DNA of 64,000 nt from NCBI GenBank assembly GCA_963720375.1, contig CAVRFM010000005.1, positions 62,001-126,000 on the forward strand. The letters run 5' to 3'. Position 1 is the first letter of the stretch. Every line of letters begins with the position of its first letter. A program made the translations under genes and the position numbers. The stretch comes from JAPLHP01 sp963720375. GTDB lineage: Bacteria > Chloroflexota > Dehalococcoidia > UBA2247 > RBG-13-53-26. Positions 1 to 9,289 of this stretch are shown in pieces. A model generated the notes under the pieces. It searched no databases. It was not told the DNA's origin and was given only the letters and a program-made list of their open reading frames with translations.

Positions 1-1015
1 TACCGCGCTTATTGCATAGACTGATTATCTCCTTTTGTCTGCCGGGAACTTCCTCAAGACCAAGCTGCAGAGCCAAGTCGCCACGAGCAACCATGGCCCC
101 ATCGGCCACATCAAGTATTTCTTCAATATTATTTGCTCCTTGTGCTGTTTCGATCTTGGCTATTATATTCGGACAGCGGAGGCGGGCATCCTCCGCGCTA
201 TAACCAAGTTCTTGAACAAAGTAATCCTCCACAAACCCCCTAACATTCAGGATATCCCGTGCTTCTCGAACAAAAGAAACGCCAATAAACGAGATGAAAC
301 CCTGATCGTTATCACACTGACTGCCTAGAAGGAATTTCAGAGCTTCTTGGTCAGGTCTTTGAAAAGAAGGTAGACCAAGGTCCACGCCTTCAAATGTTAT
401 TCCCCAATTACTTTTTATTACTCCTTCTTTTTCCACTTTGCACTCAAGAATGCCGTGCTTTTCGTCAATGACCTTTAGAGTAGTTTTTCCATCACCTAAG
501 GAGACCATTAGTCCTGGTTTCCCCGGTCCTAAGCGATCTCGTAATCTAGCCATGATCATGGAATACTGACTGAGTGTCATAAGCGGTTGACCATAAGCTA
601 AGACACTGGCTCCATCCCTATTGCCCGGGCTATTATCTTTCAACAAGAGCTTGAAATCCCTTCCTTTTCTTAGTATGGCTTTCCCACCTTGTATTTCACC
701 AAGCCTAGTTTTGGCACCAGCCAAGTCACACAAGATACCAAGATTCTTCGCCAAACCATTCTCTTCTTGTTTAAGCCAGTCAAAGATCCTTTTGTATGGC
801 TCTTCTTGCTGATCGGCTGAATAAAAAGCCATATTCAGCCGCAGTACATCAACCATAACACAGTCTCTTCCCAGCTGCTCAAACCATGGGATCAGTGTCT
901 GGTATCCTACGTCACTACATGCATTACCGTCGGGATCAAACAATGTGCGGCCTTCAGTACCAATAGTGGCAATAATCTTGGTCTTCAACCGTCGGCCATC
1001 TTCTCTGTAATACAT
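1..1015 (-). CDS. pyk: Pyruvate kinase, 3' end beyond the window
   Basis: Reading the minus strand from the ATG at 1015 gives 338 codons with no stop before the window edge, so the C-terminal part is missing. The start follows a good AGGAGAG ribosome site. Pyruvate kinase converts phosphoenolpyruvate and ADP to pyruvate and ATP in the cytoplasm. Family marks are KTKIIATIGTEGRT near the N terminus, RLNMAF where the family has the conserved RLNxSH strand, GDGK in the B-domain region, PNIIAKIETAQG (catalytic Lys, metal-binding Glu) and GAMVARGDL. The RLN segment and B domain are divergent, so it is an unusual pyruvate kinase rather than a textbook PykF. The gene reads more AT-rich than its neighbours and diverges from trpS. 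Confidence 0.85.
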   Translation of the reverse strand, partial: MYYREDGRRLKTKIIATIGTEGRTLFDPDGNACSDVGYQTLIPWFEQLGRDCVMVDVLRLNMAFYSADQQEEPYKRIFDWLKQEENGLAKNLGILCDLAGAKTRLGEIQGGKAILRKGRDFKLLLKDNSPGNRDGASVLAYGQPLMTLSQYSMIMARLRDRLGPGKPGLMVSLGDGKTTLKVIDEKHGILECKVEKEGVIKSNWGITFEGVDLGLPSFQRPDQEALKFLLGSQCDNDQGFISFIGVSFVREARDILNVRGFVEDYFVQELGYSAEDARLRCPNIIAKIETAQGANNIEEILDVADGAMVARGDLALQLGLEEVPGRQKEIISLCNKRG

Positions 1016-1300
1016 TTCTCTCTCCTATTTGGACTATTGGTGTAGGTATTTTGCTATTAGACACTTCGTTCTTAAACTCACGCCTTCTATCTTCATAAGA
1101 TTAGGCTCCAGTCATTAACATTCCCACAAATCACCCCGAAAAGCGTGATCGCACTGACATAGCGCATTCGATATGTTCAGTGGTAAGATACTAGCCTTTG
1201 TCTATCATAATGTCAATAATGCTGAGTGAGTCATTAAACGTTTCGTCACATTGTGATTGTGCAGGTCAGCCACTCACATTTATATCTGACCGCCCCAACG

Positions 1301-1309
1301 TGCTATAAT
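1301..1309 (+). promoter_or_regulatory. Extended -10 promoter of trpS
   Basis: TGCTATAAT is a perfect extended -10 (TGn plus TATAAT) ending 28 bases before the trpS ATG. No good -35 hexamer is visible at the right distance, as is common for extended -10 promoters. This lies in the 322-base divergent gap 1016-1337 between pyk and trpS, in which I see nothing else I can name. Confidence 0.6.
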
Positions 1310-1337
1310 TGAACCCGCAAAGGAACAAGCCTGCTAG

Positions 1338-2333
1338 ATGAAGAAGCGTGTTTTCTCCGGTGCCCGCCCCACAGGCCGACAGCACATCGGCAACTACCTC
1401 GGGGCAATCCAGAATTACGTCAGTCTCCAGGAAGAGTACCAGTGTGTCTATTGCATTGTTGACCTCCACGCCCTGACTACCCTTCAGGGTGCTGAGGCAG
1501 TTGGCCACATTCAACAGAATATCCGCGAGATGATCCTCGACTGGCTGGCAGCCGGCCTTGATCCCAAGAGGAGCATCCTCTTCGTGCAGTCAGAGGTGCC
1601 CGAGGTGACCGAGCTTCACACCCTGCTGAGCATGACTACCCCGCTGAGCTGGCTGATGAGGGTGCCCACCTTCAAGGAGAAGGTGAAGATGCAGCCGGAT
1701 AATGTGAACTACGGGCTGCTGGGCTACCCGGTGCTGATGACCTCAGACATCGTGCTCTATAAGGCCGAGTTTGTCCCGGTGGGTGAGGACCAATTGCCCC
1801 ACCTGGAGCTGGCGCGCGAGATCGTGAGGCGGTTCAACAGCCTTTACGGCGATACCTTCCCGGAACCGCAGCCGAAGATGACCAGCGCACCGCTGATCCT
1901 GGGCCTGGACGGCGTGCAGAAGATGAGCAAGCAGCTTAATAACCACATCGAGCTGGCCGCCACGCCGCAGGAGACCGCGGAGCGGATAATGACCGCTTTC
2001 ACCGATCCAGCCCGGAAGCGCAAGAGCGATCCGGGGCATCCCGAAATCTGCAACATCTACCGCCTTCATCAGTCGTTTAAACCCGGCAAGGCGGAGGAGA
2101 TAGCCCCGCAGTGCCGCAGCGCGGCCATCGGCTGCGTGGAATGCAAACGGCTGCTGGCCCAGGAGATCAACGAGGCCCTGGCACCCCTCCGCGAAAGGCG
2201 GAGTGAGCTGGCTACCAGGCCGGAGTATGTCAGGGATGTGCTGGCCGAGGGGGCGCAGCGCGCCCGGACTATCGCCAGGGAGACTATCAGAGAAGTTAAA
2301 GACAGGATGGGTCTTATTCCGAAGGGAACATGA
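1338..2333 (+). CDS. trpS: Tryptophanyl-tRNA synthetase
   Basis: Class I aminoacyl-tRNA synthetase that charges tRNA-Trp. The 331-residue length is normal for bacterial TrpRS. The HIGH-type signature appears as GRQHIGNYLGAI near residue 17 and the KMSKS loop as KMSKQ near residue 196. The ATG follows AAAGGAAC, and the extended -10 promoter lies just upstream. Its TGA overlaps the ATG of the next gene by four bases (ATGA), so the two are probably translationally coupled. Identification rests on motifs and length and is secure. Confidence 0.95.
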   Translation: MKKRVFSGARPTGRQHIGNYLGAIQNYVSLQEEYQCVYCIVDLHALTTLQGAEAVGHIQQNIREMILDWLAAGLDPKRSILFVQSEVPEVTELHTLLSMTTPLSWLMRVPTFKEKVKMQPDNVNYGLLGYPVLMTSDIVLYKAEFVPVGEDQLPHLELAREIVRRFNSLYGDTFPEPQPKMTSAPLILGLDGVQKMSKQLNNHIELAATPQETAERIMTAFTDPARKRKSDPGHPEICNIYRLHQSFKPGKAEEIAPQCRSAAIGCVECKRLLAQEINEALAPLRERRSELATRPEYVRDVLAEGAQRARTIARETIREVKDRMGLIPKGT

Positions 2334-3157
2334 TGGTGCGTTTACCTTTGTCCCGAAGCGGCAGAGAAGCTCTGGAGGTAGCCACCCAGGCAGCGGAGGA
2401 GGCAGGAAGCCTCCTCTTAAAGCATATGCACGGCCAACTGAAGCTGGGGTACAAGGAGGGTAGAGCCAACCTGGTTACCGATGTGGATGTTCTGGCCGAG
2501 AAGAGCGTCATGTCCGTTCTCCGCAGTGAGTATCCGGGTTTCGATATCCTTTCCGAGGAGTCGCCGGCCATAGCCCAGGGTTCCCCGTATACCTGGGTCA
2601 TCGACCCTCTGGACGGTACCAATAACTACGTCCACGGCGTTCCCTTCTTCTGCGTGGCCATCGCCCTGGCGAGCAGCCAGGAAGTGCTTTTGGGAGTGAC
2701 TTACGATCCGGTGAGGAGAGAGCTTTTCGCGGCGCAGAAAGGATGTGGCGCCTCAGTTAATGGACAGCCGATCTCCGTGGCCCGGCGCACGTCGATGAAG
2801 GAGTGTTTTCTGGGCTGTGACCTGGGCTATGATGCCGATAAAGGGAAGGCGATGCTGGACGCTGCGGGGTCTTGCTGGCCCGAACTGGGCGGTCTGAGGT
2901 TGATGGGGTCGGCAGCTTTGGGCCTGGCTTACGTCGCCTGCGGGCGGCTGGATGCTTACATCCATCCCCGTCTCTACCCCTGGGATCTGGCCGGCGCCGT
3001 TGCGCTGGTGGAGGAAGCAAAGGGGAAGATGACCGACTGGCAGGGCAAACCGGCCACTATTCACAGCAGGGAGATCGTGGCGGGCAATGAGATAGTGCAC
3101 CGGCAGTTTCTGACACTGATCGAGGGCCAGCCGCAACTGCATTTCAAGGACATCTGA
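2330..3157 (+). CDS. Inositol monophosphatase family phosphatase
   Basis: Mg-dependent sugar-phosphate phosphatase of the inositol monophosphatase/SuhB fold, 275 residues. The metal site is visible: SEES (Glu pair) near residue 75, DPLDGTNN near residue 92, and WDLAGAVALVEEA in the C-terminal part. Substrate cannot be told from sequence: inositol phosphate, fructose-1,6-bisphosphate, NADP and PAPS phosphatases share these motifs. It is coupled to trpS through an ATGA overlap. Two ATG codons stand in tandem at the start, so the N terminus could be one residue shorter. Confidence 0.85.
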   Translation: MMVRLPLSRSGREALEVATQAAEEAGSLLLKHMHGQLKLGYKEGRANLVTDVDVLAEKSVMSVLRSEYPGFDILSEESPAIAQGSPYTWVIDPLDGTNNYVHGVPFFCVAIALASSQEVLLGVTYDPVRRELFAAQKGCGASVNGQPISVARRTSMKECFLGCDLGYDADKGKAMLDAAGSCWPELGGLRLMGSAALGLAYVACGRLDAYIHPRLYPWDLAGAVALVEEAKGKMTDWQGKPATIHSREIVAGNEIVHRQFLTLIEGQPQLHFKDI

Positions 3158-3208
3158 GGCATATTGAGAGATCATAGCTCATGGATCGTAGAGGGTGGGG
3201 ACTACAGA

Positions 3209-3267
3209 GATTGCTTCACCGGAGGGCGCTTCGCGAAGCGCCCCTACAGTCTCCTCTCAATGACACA
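3209..3267. repeat. Dispersed palindromic repeat
   Basis: A perfect 20-bp palindrome with a TTCGCGAA centre occupies 3224-3243. It is embedded in a unit reading GATTGCTTC on the left and CTCTCAATGACAC on the right, and is followed by GCCCCTACAGT. A related element lies at 9669-9698. The pattern resembles small intergenic palindromic repeats that spread in bacterial chromosomes. It fills most of the gap between two convergent genes and might also help end transcription. Confidence 0.6.
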
Positions 3268-3320
3268 GAAAAGCATTCCCCGCAGTGACACAGGAATGGA
3301 GGGGGCCCTGGTGTGGTGCC

Positions 3321-4487
3321 CTACGCAGGGCGGTGCTTGTGGACGAACCTGGCCATTCTACGCAGCGCTTCCTCAATATTGCTCATTGAGGTTGCATAGC
3401 AGCAGCGGACATGCCCTTCCCCGCATTTGCCGAACGCTGTGCCGGGGACTACAGCCACCTTCTCTTCCATGAGCAAGCCCTCCGCAAACTTCTCTGAGGA
3501 CATGCCGGTGCTTCTGATCGAGGGAAAGGCGTAAAAAGCCCCCCTGGGCTCGAAGCAGTCCAGCCCCATATCGTTGAGTCCCTTGATAATGACACGGCGG
3601 CGGCGGTCGTATTCTGCTATCATCCGCTTGGCTTCCGGCTCCCCTGACCTGAGGGCTTCGATGGCTGCCGTCTGCCCCATGGTGGGAGCGCAGAGCGCCG
3701 TGTATTGATGGATCTTGGTCATAGCAGCGATGATCTCGTGCCTGGCGGCCGCGTATCCGATACGCCATCCGGTCATGGCGTAGGCTTTGGAAAAGCCTCC
3801 CAGCATAATGGTGTGGTCTTTCATCCCGGGCAGGCAGGCAAAGCAGGTAGGCTCCATGTCATAGACCAGCAGGTTGTAGATCTCGTCGGAGATGACCAGC
3901 AGTTTGCGCCGCCTGGCTACATCGGCTATCTCGGCCAGTCTTTCCATTTCCATTACCGCCCCGGTGGGATTGGCCGGGTAGCCGATGAGGATGGCTTTGG
4001 TTCTGGGCGTGATGGCAGCCTCAACGTCGGCGGCCGGCAGCCTGAAGTCATTCTCACAGTAGGTGGGAACCTGGACGGGCACGCCGTCGGCAAAAAGGAC
4101 GCATGCCGGATAGGCCACGTAGGCCGGATCGGGCATGATCACCTCGTTTCCAGGGTCGAGGATGGCCCGCATAGCCAGGTCGAGTCCCTCGCTGACACCG
4201 CTGGTGATGAGGAGTTCGGTATTGGGATCGTAGTCCAGATCATAGGTCCGCTTGAGGTAGGCAGACAGTTCCTGGCGCAGTTCCAGCATCCCCGCATTGG
4301 AGGTGTACATGGTGAAGCCTTGCTCCAGTGAATGAATGGCTGCCTCGGTGATATGCCACGGGGTGGCGAAGTCTGGCTCGCCCACTCCCATGGAGATAAC
4401 CCCCTCCATGGAGGAGATGAGATCGAAGAACTTCCTGATACCTGAAGGCGGTACCTTATCCAGACGCCTTGTCGTGCACTTTTTCAT
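3321..4487 (-). CDS. PLP-dependent class I/II aminotransferase
   Basis: Fold-type I aminotransferase of 388 residues. The Schiff-base lysine is K234 in GGFSKAYAMTGWRIG. Other cofactor residues are N173 (PANPTG), D201 and Y204 (SDEIYNLL), with R242 following. It resembles the aspartate/alanine/aromatic aminotransferases of Chloroflexota and archaea, and the amino donor cannot be fixed from sequence. Its ATG overlaps the TGA of the upstream Lrp-type regulator by four bases, so the two form one operon, and the regulator may respond to an amino acid handled by this enzyme (inference). Confidence 0.9.
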   Translation of the reverse strand: MKKCTTRRLDKVPPSGIRKFFDLISSMEGVISMGVGEPDFATPWHITEAAIHSLEQGFTMYTSNAGMLELRQELSAYLKRTYDLDYDPNTELLITSGVSEGLDLAMRAILDPGNEVIMPDPAYVAYPACVLFADGVPVQVPTYCENDFRLPAADVEAAITPRTKAILIGYPANPTGAVMEMERLAEIADVARRRKLLVISDEIYNLLVYDMEPTCFACLPGMKDHTIMLGGFSKAYAMTGWRIGYAAARHEIIAAMTKIHQYTALCAPTMGQTAAIEALRSGEPEAKRMIAEYDRRRRVIIKGLNDMGLDCFEPRGAFYAFPSIRSTGMSSEKFAEGLLMEEKVAVVPGTAFGKCGEGHVRCCYATSMSNIEEALRRMARFVHKHRPA

Positions 4488-4966
4488 ATGGTCAGCGGCA
4501 ATCGCCTGTCCTCCCCTCCGGCATCCAGGATTTCGCCGTCCTCCTTGTAGCGTTTGAGCAGGAAATGGGTCACTGTTCCCTGGACACCATCCAGGGGAGC
4601 CAGCTTCTGAGAGACGAAGGAGGCGACTTCCTGCATGGTCTTGCCGACCACAAAGACCGCCAGGTCGTAGGTGCCGGAGACCAGATAGAGCGTGCGAACC
4701 TGAGGGAAGCGGTAGATGCGTTCGGCCACAGAATCAAAACCCACGTCCTTCTGGGGCTGCATTTTTACCTCGATCATGGCCCATATCTTCTCATCATGGC
4801 CTAACTTCTCCCAGTTAATCATGGTCTTGTACTTCACAATGACGCGTTTCTTCTCGGCCTTCTTGATGATGTTATTCACCTCAGCCACTGACATGCCGGT
4901 CATGGTGGCAATCTGTTTCGGTGTTGCCCTGGCATCGTTTTCCAGAATCTCCAGAATCTTCCTCAT
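4484..4966 (-). CDS. Lrp/AsnC family transcriptional regulator
   Basis: 160-residue regulator with an N-terminal helix-turn-helix (residues about 5-50, DARATPKQIATMTGMS) and a C-terminal RAM/ligand-binding domain ending at HFLLKRYKEDGE. An open frame extends about 118 codons further upstream, but the ATG at 4966 is preceded by AAAGGAGCTGGG, and the extension shows no domain and crosses the divergent promoter region, so I take the short form. It overlaps the aminotransferase start. Lrp/AsnC proteins bind amino acids and control neighbouring metabolic genes; the ligand is unknown. Confidence 0.88.
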   Translation of the reverse strand: MRKILEILENDARATPKQIATMTGMSVAEVNNIIKKAEKKRVIVKYKTMINWEKLGHDEKIWAMIEVKMQPQKDVGFDSVAERIYRFPQVRTLYLVSGTYDLAVFVVGKTMQEVASFVSQKLAPLDGVQGTVTHFLLKRYKEDGEILDAGGEDRRLPLTI

Positions 4967-5142
4967 CCCAGCTCCTTTCGGCCGCGTCTCCAACCGACCA
5001 CTCATGTTGTTGCTCATTATAGTGGATGGATTCATTGTTCTCAAGGGTTGTGAGGATATGAGGACTGGCACGGCTATTCGGAAGTTACCACCTGCATTGC
5101 ATTTGCGATGGTGTTTCTTCTGTGTTACAGTGGATATAAGGG

Positions 5143-5160
5143 ATGTAATAAGAATTACAT
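5143..5160. promoter_or_regulatory. Inverted repeat, likely MarR operator
   Basis: ATGTAAT-AAGA-ATTACAT is a perfect inverted repeat of 7-bp arms with a 4-bp spacer, 20 bases before the MarR start and just after a -10-like GATATAAG at 5133-5140. Size and place fit an autoregulatory MarR operator, which could also affect the divergent Lrp gene. Confidence 0.6.
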
Positions 5161-5180
5161 TATTTTCAGCGAGGAGTGAG

Positions 5181-5660
5181 ATGGAAGCTAAAGTAAAGAA
5201 AGCGGATGCACTTGATGACATCTGGGTGCTGTGGAACCGGACTGCGCAGGCAATACGCAGAGCCAGAGAGGTTGAACTGCACGGAGTGGCCGAGCTCTCG
5301 TTGATCGAGGCGAGCGTCATTTACTTCGTGAAAGCGTCCAAGGAGCCGGTAACCCCTGCCATACTGGCGCGTTCTCTCTACAGGGAGCCTCATACAATAT
5401 CAGGGCTGATCAGCCGCATGGAAAAGCGGGGTCTGGTCCGAAAAGAAAAGACCCTGGCCAGGAAGAACCAGGTCAGGGTGGTATTGACCAAGAAGGGTGA
5501 GCAGGCCTTCAAAGAACAGAGCAAGGCGGATGCCGCCCAAAAAGACTTGATATCCTGCCTGTCAGAGAAAGACCGCGATAATCTGAGGACATGCCTGGAG
5601 AAGTTACACAGGAAGGCAATCGAACTGATCCGGGAGAGCAAGCGACTGCCTTATCAATAG
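5181..5660 (+). CDS. MarR family transcriptional regulator
   Basis: 159-residue winged-helix regulator. The recognition region reads LYREPHTISGLISRMEKRGLV (split here by its usual helix boundaries, residues about 68-88) and the wing holds KNQVRVVLTKKG. The frame is open upstream, but the ATG at 5181 has GAGGAG seven bases ahead and follows the operator directly, which decides the start. MarR proteins are dimeric repressors released by small phenolic or lipophilic ligands or by oxidation. The nearby targets could be itself and the Lrp-aminotransferase operon. Confidence 0.88.
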   Translation: MEAKVKKADALDDIWVLWNRTAQAIRRAREVELHGVAELSLIEASVIYFVKASKEPVTPAILARSLYREPHTISGLISRMEKRGLVRKEKTLARKNQVRVVLTKKGEQAFKEQSKADAAQKDLISCLSEKDRDNLRTCLEKLHRKAIELIRESKRLPYQ

Positions 5661-5728
5661 ATTGCCGGTGGACTGCTTCTACCTGACTGAATAGTCATTT
5701 GATCAGCGCGATACATCCCGGCGCTGTT

Positions 5729-5911
5729 TCAGGTTTTGCTTTCCTCCAGAACCGCCAGTGCGTCCACAGGGCAGTAGTCCACACAGACGAGACAGTCATT
5801 GCACTCCTCGCGGTTTATCCGGCATACCCCCCAGGCCTTCAGTGCCTCGCGGGGGCAGATGGTGACACACAGACCGCAGCCGACACATCTATCATCGTCA
5901 ACCACCAGCAT
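5729..5911 (-). CDS. 2[4Fe-4S] ferredoxin
   Basis: 60-residue bacterial-type ferredoxin with two complete CxxCxxCxxxC motifs, CVGCGLCVTICP at residues 9-20 and CNDCLVCVDYCP in the second half. It would carry two low-potential clusters and act as a soluble electron carrier. It lies 20 bases downstream of the FAD oxidoreductase on the same strand and is probably cotranscribed, making it a likely redox partner (inference). Confidence 0.92.
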   Translation of the reverse strand: MLVVDDDRCVGCGLCVTICPREALKAWGVCRINREECNDCLVCVDYCPVDALAVLEESKT

Positions 5912-5931
5912 AGGTTACCTCCTTTTCGGGA

Positions 5932-7239
5932 TCAGGCTGCAGCGGGTTTGATCCGCTGTTTGATATCTTCCACTACGATGCGGGCAGTTTCAGCGCAGGC
6001 GGGCAGACCCAGGGGCACCAGGGGTGCTACCCCGTCACCCACATTGTACAGGTTCTCTACAGAAGTCTTCTGAGTGAGGGCGCCCGGCATGGCCCGGTAC
6101 ATCGGCCAGTCCTTCTGCCAGTAGCTGACGTGCAGGATTTCAGCCTCCCGATCGAATCGGGGGATGCTGTCTCTTATATCCTGGACTACCAGGTCGATTT
6201 CTCTGGCGGTATTCATAGGTAGAAAAGAGGAATCCGGGGCAGCCCATGCCTGGAGCAGGTGTTTCCCCTTAGGGGCGAATTCCGGATAGGCTAGGCTGGT
6301 GCACATCATGGTCATCTGCCTCCGGCCTTCAGGGACAACCATAACCCCGGGGAAATCAACCAGGGGCTTTTCACTGGAAACCTCAATGCAGATATATGAG
6401 AGGGGCCGCACGTTCTCCTTCAATTCCTTGAGATACCCTTTGTCGAAGTGTTTGGTTCCTGCCAGTTCTACTGTCTGGTGCGGGCCGGCATCACTGATGA
6501 CCGCGCCGGCGGCTATATCCAGCTCGATGCCGTTTTGCTCCACAATTATCCCTTTGGCTACCTCGTCCTGCACTACGATGCGTTTTACCCGGCAGGAGGT
6601 CCGGACTTGCCCGCCACGGGCTTCTATGACCTTCACCAGTTCTTTCATCAGGGCCAGAAAACCTTGGGGGTGAGCGCCGGCGCTGGCTCCGGTGCCGAAT
6701 CTGAGCTGCCGGATGAATTCACTGGCCGGCATATCGTTGAAATTAACGCACTGATAATTGACCAGTCCCCTGAATATGGCCAGGACCTTTTCGTTCTGAG
6801 TGTACTGCAGCAGCCAGTCATGAATCGAGATGGCGCCGGAGGGTTCTTTCCAGGCAAAGGCACGCCGAATGGCTCCCATGACCCTGGCGGTCTCGGCATC
6901 ATCGGCAAAATTGGAGATCAGCCCTTTCAGGCCACCCTTCGGGGCCATGAGGTAATCCTTGCCGCCCATCCTGAAACTGAGCTGCATCGGAAAGCCGCGT
7001 ACCGGGAAGGCAGCCCCTACCTCTTTGAAGACCCTCTCGACTACCCCGCCGGTCTCCACATAGAGGGCGCCTGTGGGGAGGGTAAACCCCTTGTACTTCG
7101 TTGATGAAGCCCGGCCGCCTACGAAGGGCAGCTTCTCGACGACAAGGGTCTTATAGCCTGAGTGAGTGAGGAGGGCTGCGGAGCACAACCCGCCCATGCC
7201 GGCGCCCACAATAACCACATCGTACTTTCCTTGTTTCAA
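5932..7239 (-). CDS. Phytoene desaturase-like FAD oxidoreductase
   Basis: Flavin amine oxidase/phytoene-desaturase fold, about 435 residues. The Rossmann FAD site is VVIVGAGMGGLCSAALL, followed by VVEKLPFVGGRASS, and the C-terminal FAD segment reads YNVGDGVAPLVPLG. An open frame begins at 7254, but the perfect GGGAGGTGATC site lies inside that extension, six bases before the TTG at 7239, so translation most likely starts there. It sits just upstream of a ferredoxin gene on the same strand. Substrate is unknown; the family covers carotenoid desaturases and many uncharacterised anaerobic oxidoreductases. Confidence 0.85.
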   Translation of the reverse strand: MKQGKYDVVIVGAGMGGLCSAALLTHSGYKTLVVEKLPFVGGRASSTKYKGFTLPTGALYVETGGVVERVFKEVGAAFPVRGFPMQLSFRMGGKDYLMAPKGGLKGLISNFADDAETARVMGAIRRAFAWKEPSGAISIHDWLLQYTQNEKVLAIFRGLVNYQCVNFNDMPASEFIRQLRFGTGASAGAHPQGFLALMKELVKVIEARGGQVRTSCRVKRIVVQDEVAKGIIVEQNGIELDIAAGAVISDAGPHQTVELAGTKHFDKGYLKELKENVRPLSYICIEVSSEKPLVDFPGVMVVPEGRRQMTMMCTSLAYPEFAPKGKHLLQAWAAPDSSFLPMNTAREIDLVVQDIRDSIPRFDREAEILHVSYWQKDWPMYRAMPGALTQKTSVENLYNVGDGVAPLVPLGLPACAETARIVVEDIKQRIKPAAA

Positions 7240-7307
7240 ATGATCACCTCCCAAAGAGCCTCCCTGTGCCGTGAATTATTGACGACTATGGGCGTGTATT
7301 CAACCGG

Positions 7308-7787
7308 TTACCGCACAATAACCAGACTGATGCGGTGGTTTTCCCAGAGTCGATCCTCTATCTCGCCATCAAACCAGTGCTGGCGCTCATCGCTTTCCGT
7401 CCTGTCAAGGACAAATGCGATGGCACAGGAATACTGGACAGAGTAGAACAGCGAACTGCCGACGGCAGAGGCTAACACATCCGCCAGATCCTCACCCCTC
7501 GGGGCCAGCTTCACCGTAATAGCGATGCCGGGCAAATCCCGCGCCTCAACGGTCATGTCCGGCCAGAAATCAGTTCCATAGGCCCACACTGACCTGATCT
7601 TGCCTTTGTCCCTTCCGCTGACCCAAACCGAGCCAAACTCACCCATCTCGGCATTGATGAACTCCGTGACAATCACGGCAAGGTCAAGCAGCAGGTCGTC
7701 TTCCGAATCATACTCTCCAAACTCAGTATTCTGCAGCTTCTCACAGAGCTGATCAACAATCTCGAGAACATCGAGTTTCTGCATCAT
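7308..7787 (-). CDS. Hypothetical acidic protein
   Basis: 159-residue protein I do not recognise. It is acidic, with no signal peptide, no membrane span and no Cys cluster. The N-terminal third looks helical (IVDQLCEKLQNTEFGEYDSEDD) and the middle has a conserved-looking SVWVSGRDKGKIRSVWAYG patch. An AAGGAGG site precedes tandem ATG codons at 7787. It lies between gatA and the FAD oxidoreductase on the same strand and may be cotranscribed with either. No function can be assigned. Confidence 0.65.
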   Translation of the reverse strand: MMQKLDVLEIVDQLCEKLQNTEFGEYDSEDDLLLDLAVIVTEFINAEMGEFGSVWVSGRDKGKIRSVWAYGTDFWPDMTVEARDLPGIAITVKLAPRGEDLADVLASAVGSSLFYSVQYSCAIAFVLDRTESDERQHWFDGEIEDRLWENHRISLVIVR

Positions 7788-7829
7788 TTAAAAACAGGCC
7801 TCCTTATATGAATCTTAAAGATCCTCACC

Positions 7830-9287
7830 TTATAGTGGTGGTTTCTTCCTATGCCAGTCAGTGGACTGTTCATAGGCAAAGGCAATGCGCAGCAGGGTCT
7901 CTTCACTGAGAGGCTTGCCGATTATCTGCATGCCTGCGGGGAGTCCGTCGACAAAGCCGGCGGGAATGGAGATGGCCGGGACTCCTGCGATATTGACGGG
8001 CAGGGTGCAGACGTCGCTGAGGTACATCTGCACCGGATCATTCATCTTCTCACCGATTTTGAAGGGCACTGTGGGAGAGGTGGGAGTGATCAGGGCATCG
8101 AATTTTTCAAAGGCACGGTCGAACTCCTGTCTTATCAGGGTGCGTACCTTCTGGGCCTTCAGGTAGTAGGCATCGTAGTAGCCTGCCGAGAGGGCATAGG
8201 TGCCCAGCATGATGCGCCGTTTCACCTCGGCCCCGAAACCGAACTGTTTGGTCTTTTCCAGGGCGTCCCACATACTGCTAGCGTCCCGGGCAGAGAAACC
8301 GTACTTCACTCCATCATAGCGGGCCAGATTAGCGGAGGCCTCCGAGGGAGCGATGATATAGTAAGCAGCCAGGGCATATCGCGTATGAGGTAAGGATACA
8401 TCCCACTCTACCTTGGCTCCCAGTTCCTCCAGCCGCTTGATGGCGCTGTGCATGGCATCCGCTACGCCCTTTTGCATCCCGGAGACGAAGTACTCCTGGG
8501 GTATCCCCAGGCGCAGTCCCTGGAGGTGGGGGATAAGCGACTTGGTGTAATCAGGCACGGCGTGAGGTAGCGATGTGGAATCTCTGGAGTCATGGCCGGA
8601 GATGGCATTCATGACGATGGCGCAGTCGGTGACGTCTTTTGTTAAAGGCCCGATCTGATCAAGAGAGCTGGCAAAGGCTATCAGTCCAAACCGGGAAACC
8701 CTTCCGTACGTTGGTTTGAAGCCCACTACGTTGCAGAATCCGGCAGGCTGGCGGATGCTCCCGCCGGTGTCGGAACCAAGGGCATAGATGGCCTCGTCGG
8801 CAGCTACAACCACCGTGGAGCCCCCGCTGCTGCCGCCGGGGACACGGCTCAGGTCCCACGGGTTATGGGTGGGGAAAAAGGCGGAGTGTTCGGTGGAAGA
8901 CCCCATGGCGAATTCATCCATATTGGCCTTGCCCAGCATGACCATTCCGGCGGCATTCAGCCTCTCCACGACTGTAGCATCATAGGGCGGTATGAAGTTT
9001 TCCAGCATCCTGGAGCTGCAGGTGGTGCGTACCCCGTTGGTGCACATGTTGTCCTTGATCACTGCCGGGATGCCGGTGAGCGGTGTGGCCTCGCCCCGCG
9101 CTATTCTCCGGTCGGCTTCTTGCGCTTGCTTTAAGGCCAGATCCCCGCTGACGGTCACAAAGGCGTGGACTTTCTGGTCCACGTTTGATATCCGGTCGAG
9201 GATGGTCTTGGTTAGCTCTAGGGAGGAGACTTCACGGCGACGGAGCAGATCACCTGCCTCATGGGCGGTCAATTGATGGAGATTCAT
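7830..9287 (-). CDS. gatA: Asp-tRNA(Asn)/Glu-tRNA(Gln) amidotransferase subunit A
   Basis: Amidase-signature subunit of GatCAB, 485 residues. It releases ammonia from glutamine and, with GatB and GatC, converts mischarged Glu-tRNA(Gln) or Asp-tRNA(Asn). The Ser-cisSer-Lys triad is present: Lys in GIPAVIKDN, and the serines in PGGSSGGS and GSDTGGSIRQPA. Its ATG is two bases after the gatC stop, so the pair is translationally coupled. gatB is not in this window. Confidence 0.95.
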   Translation of the reverse strand: MNLHQLTAHEAGDLLRRREVSSLELTKTILDRISNVDQKVHAFVTVSGDLALKQAQEADRRIARGEATPLTGIPAVIKDNMCTNGVRTTCSSRMLENFIPPYDATVVERLNAAGMVMLGKANMDEFAMGSSTEHSAFFPTHNPWDLSRVPGGSSGGSTVVVAADEAIYALGSDTGGSIRQPAGFCNVVGFKPTYGRVSRFGLIAFASSLDQIGPLTKDVTDCAIVMNAISGHDSRDSTSLPHAVPDYTKSLIPHLQGLRLGIPQEYFVSGMQKGVADAMHSAIKRLEELGAKVEWDVSLPHTRYALAAYYIIAPSEASANLARYDGVKYGFSARDASSMWDALEKTKQFGFGAEVKRRIMLGTYALSAGYYDAYYLKAQKVRTLIRQEFDRAFEKFDALITPTSPTVPFKIGEKMNDPVQMYLSDVCTLPVNIAGVPAISIPAGFVDGLPAGMQIIGKPLSEETLLRIAFAYEQSTDWHRKKPPL

Positions 9288-9289
9288 TT

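Noticed and set aside
5184..5320. 118-residue N-terminal extension of the Lrp-type regulator
   Set aside because: It crosses the divergent MarR promoter and operator and has no domain; the ATG at 4966 has a good ribosome site.
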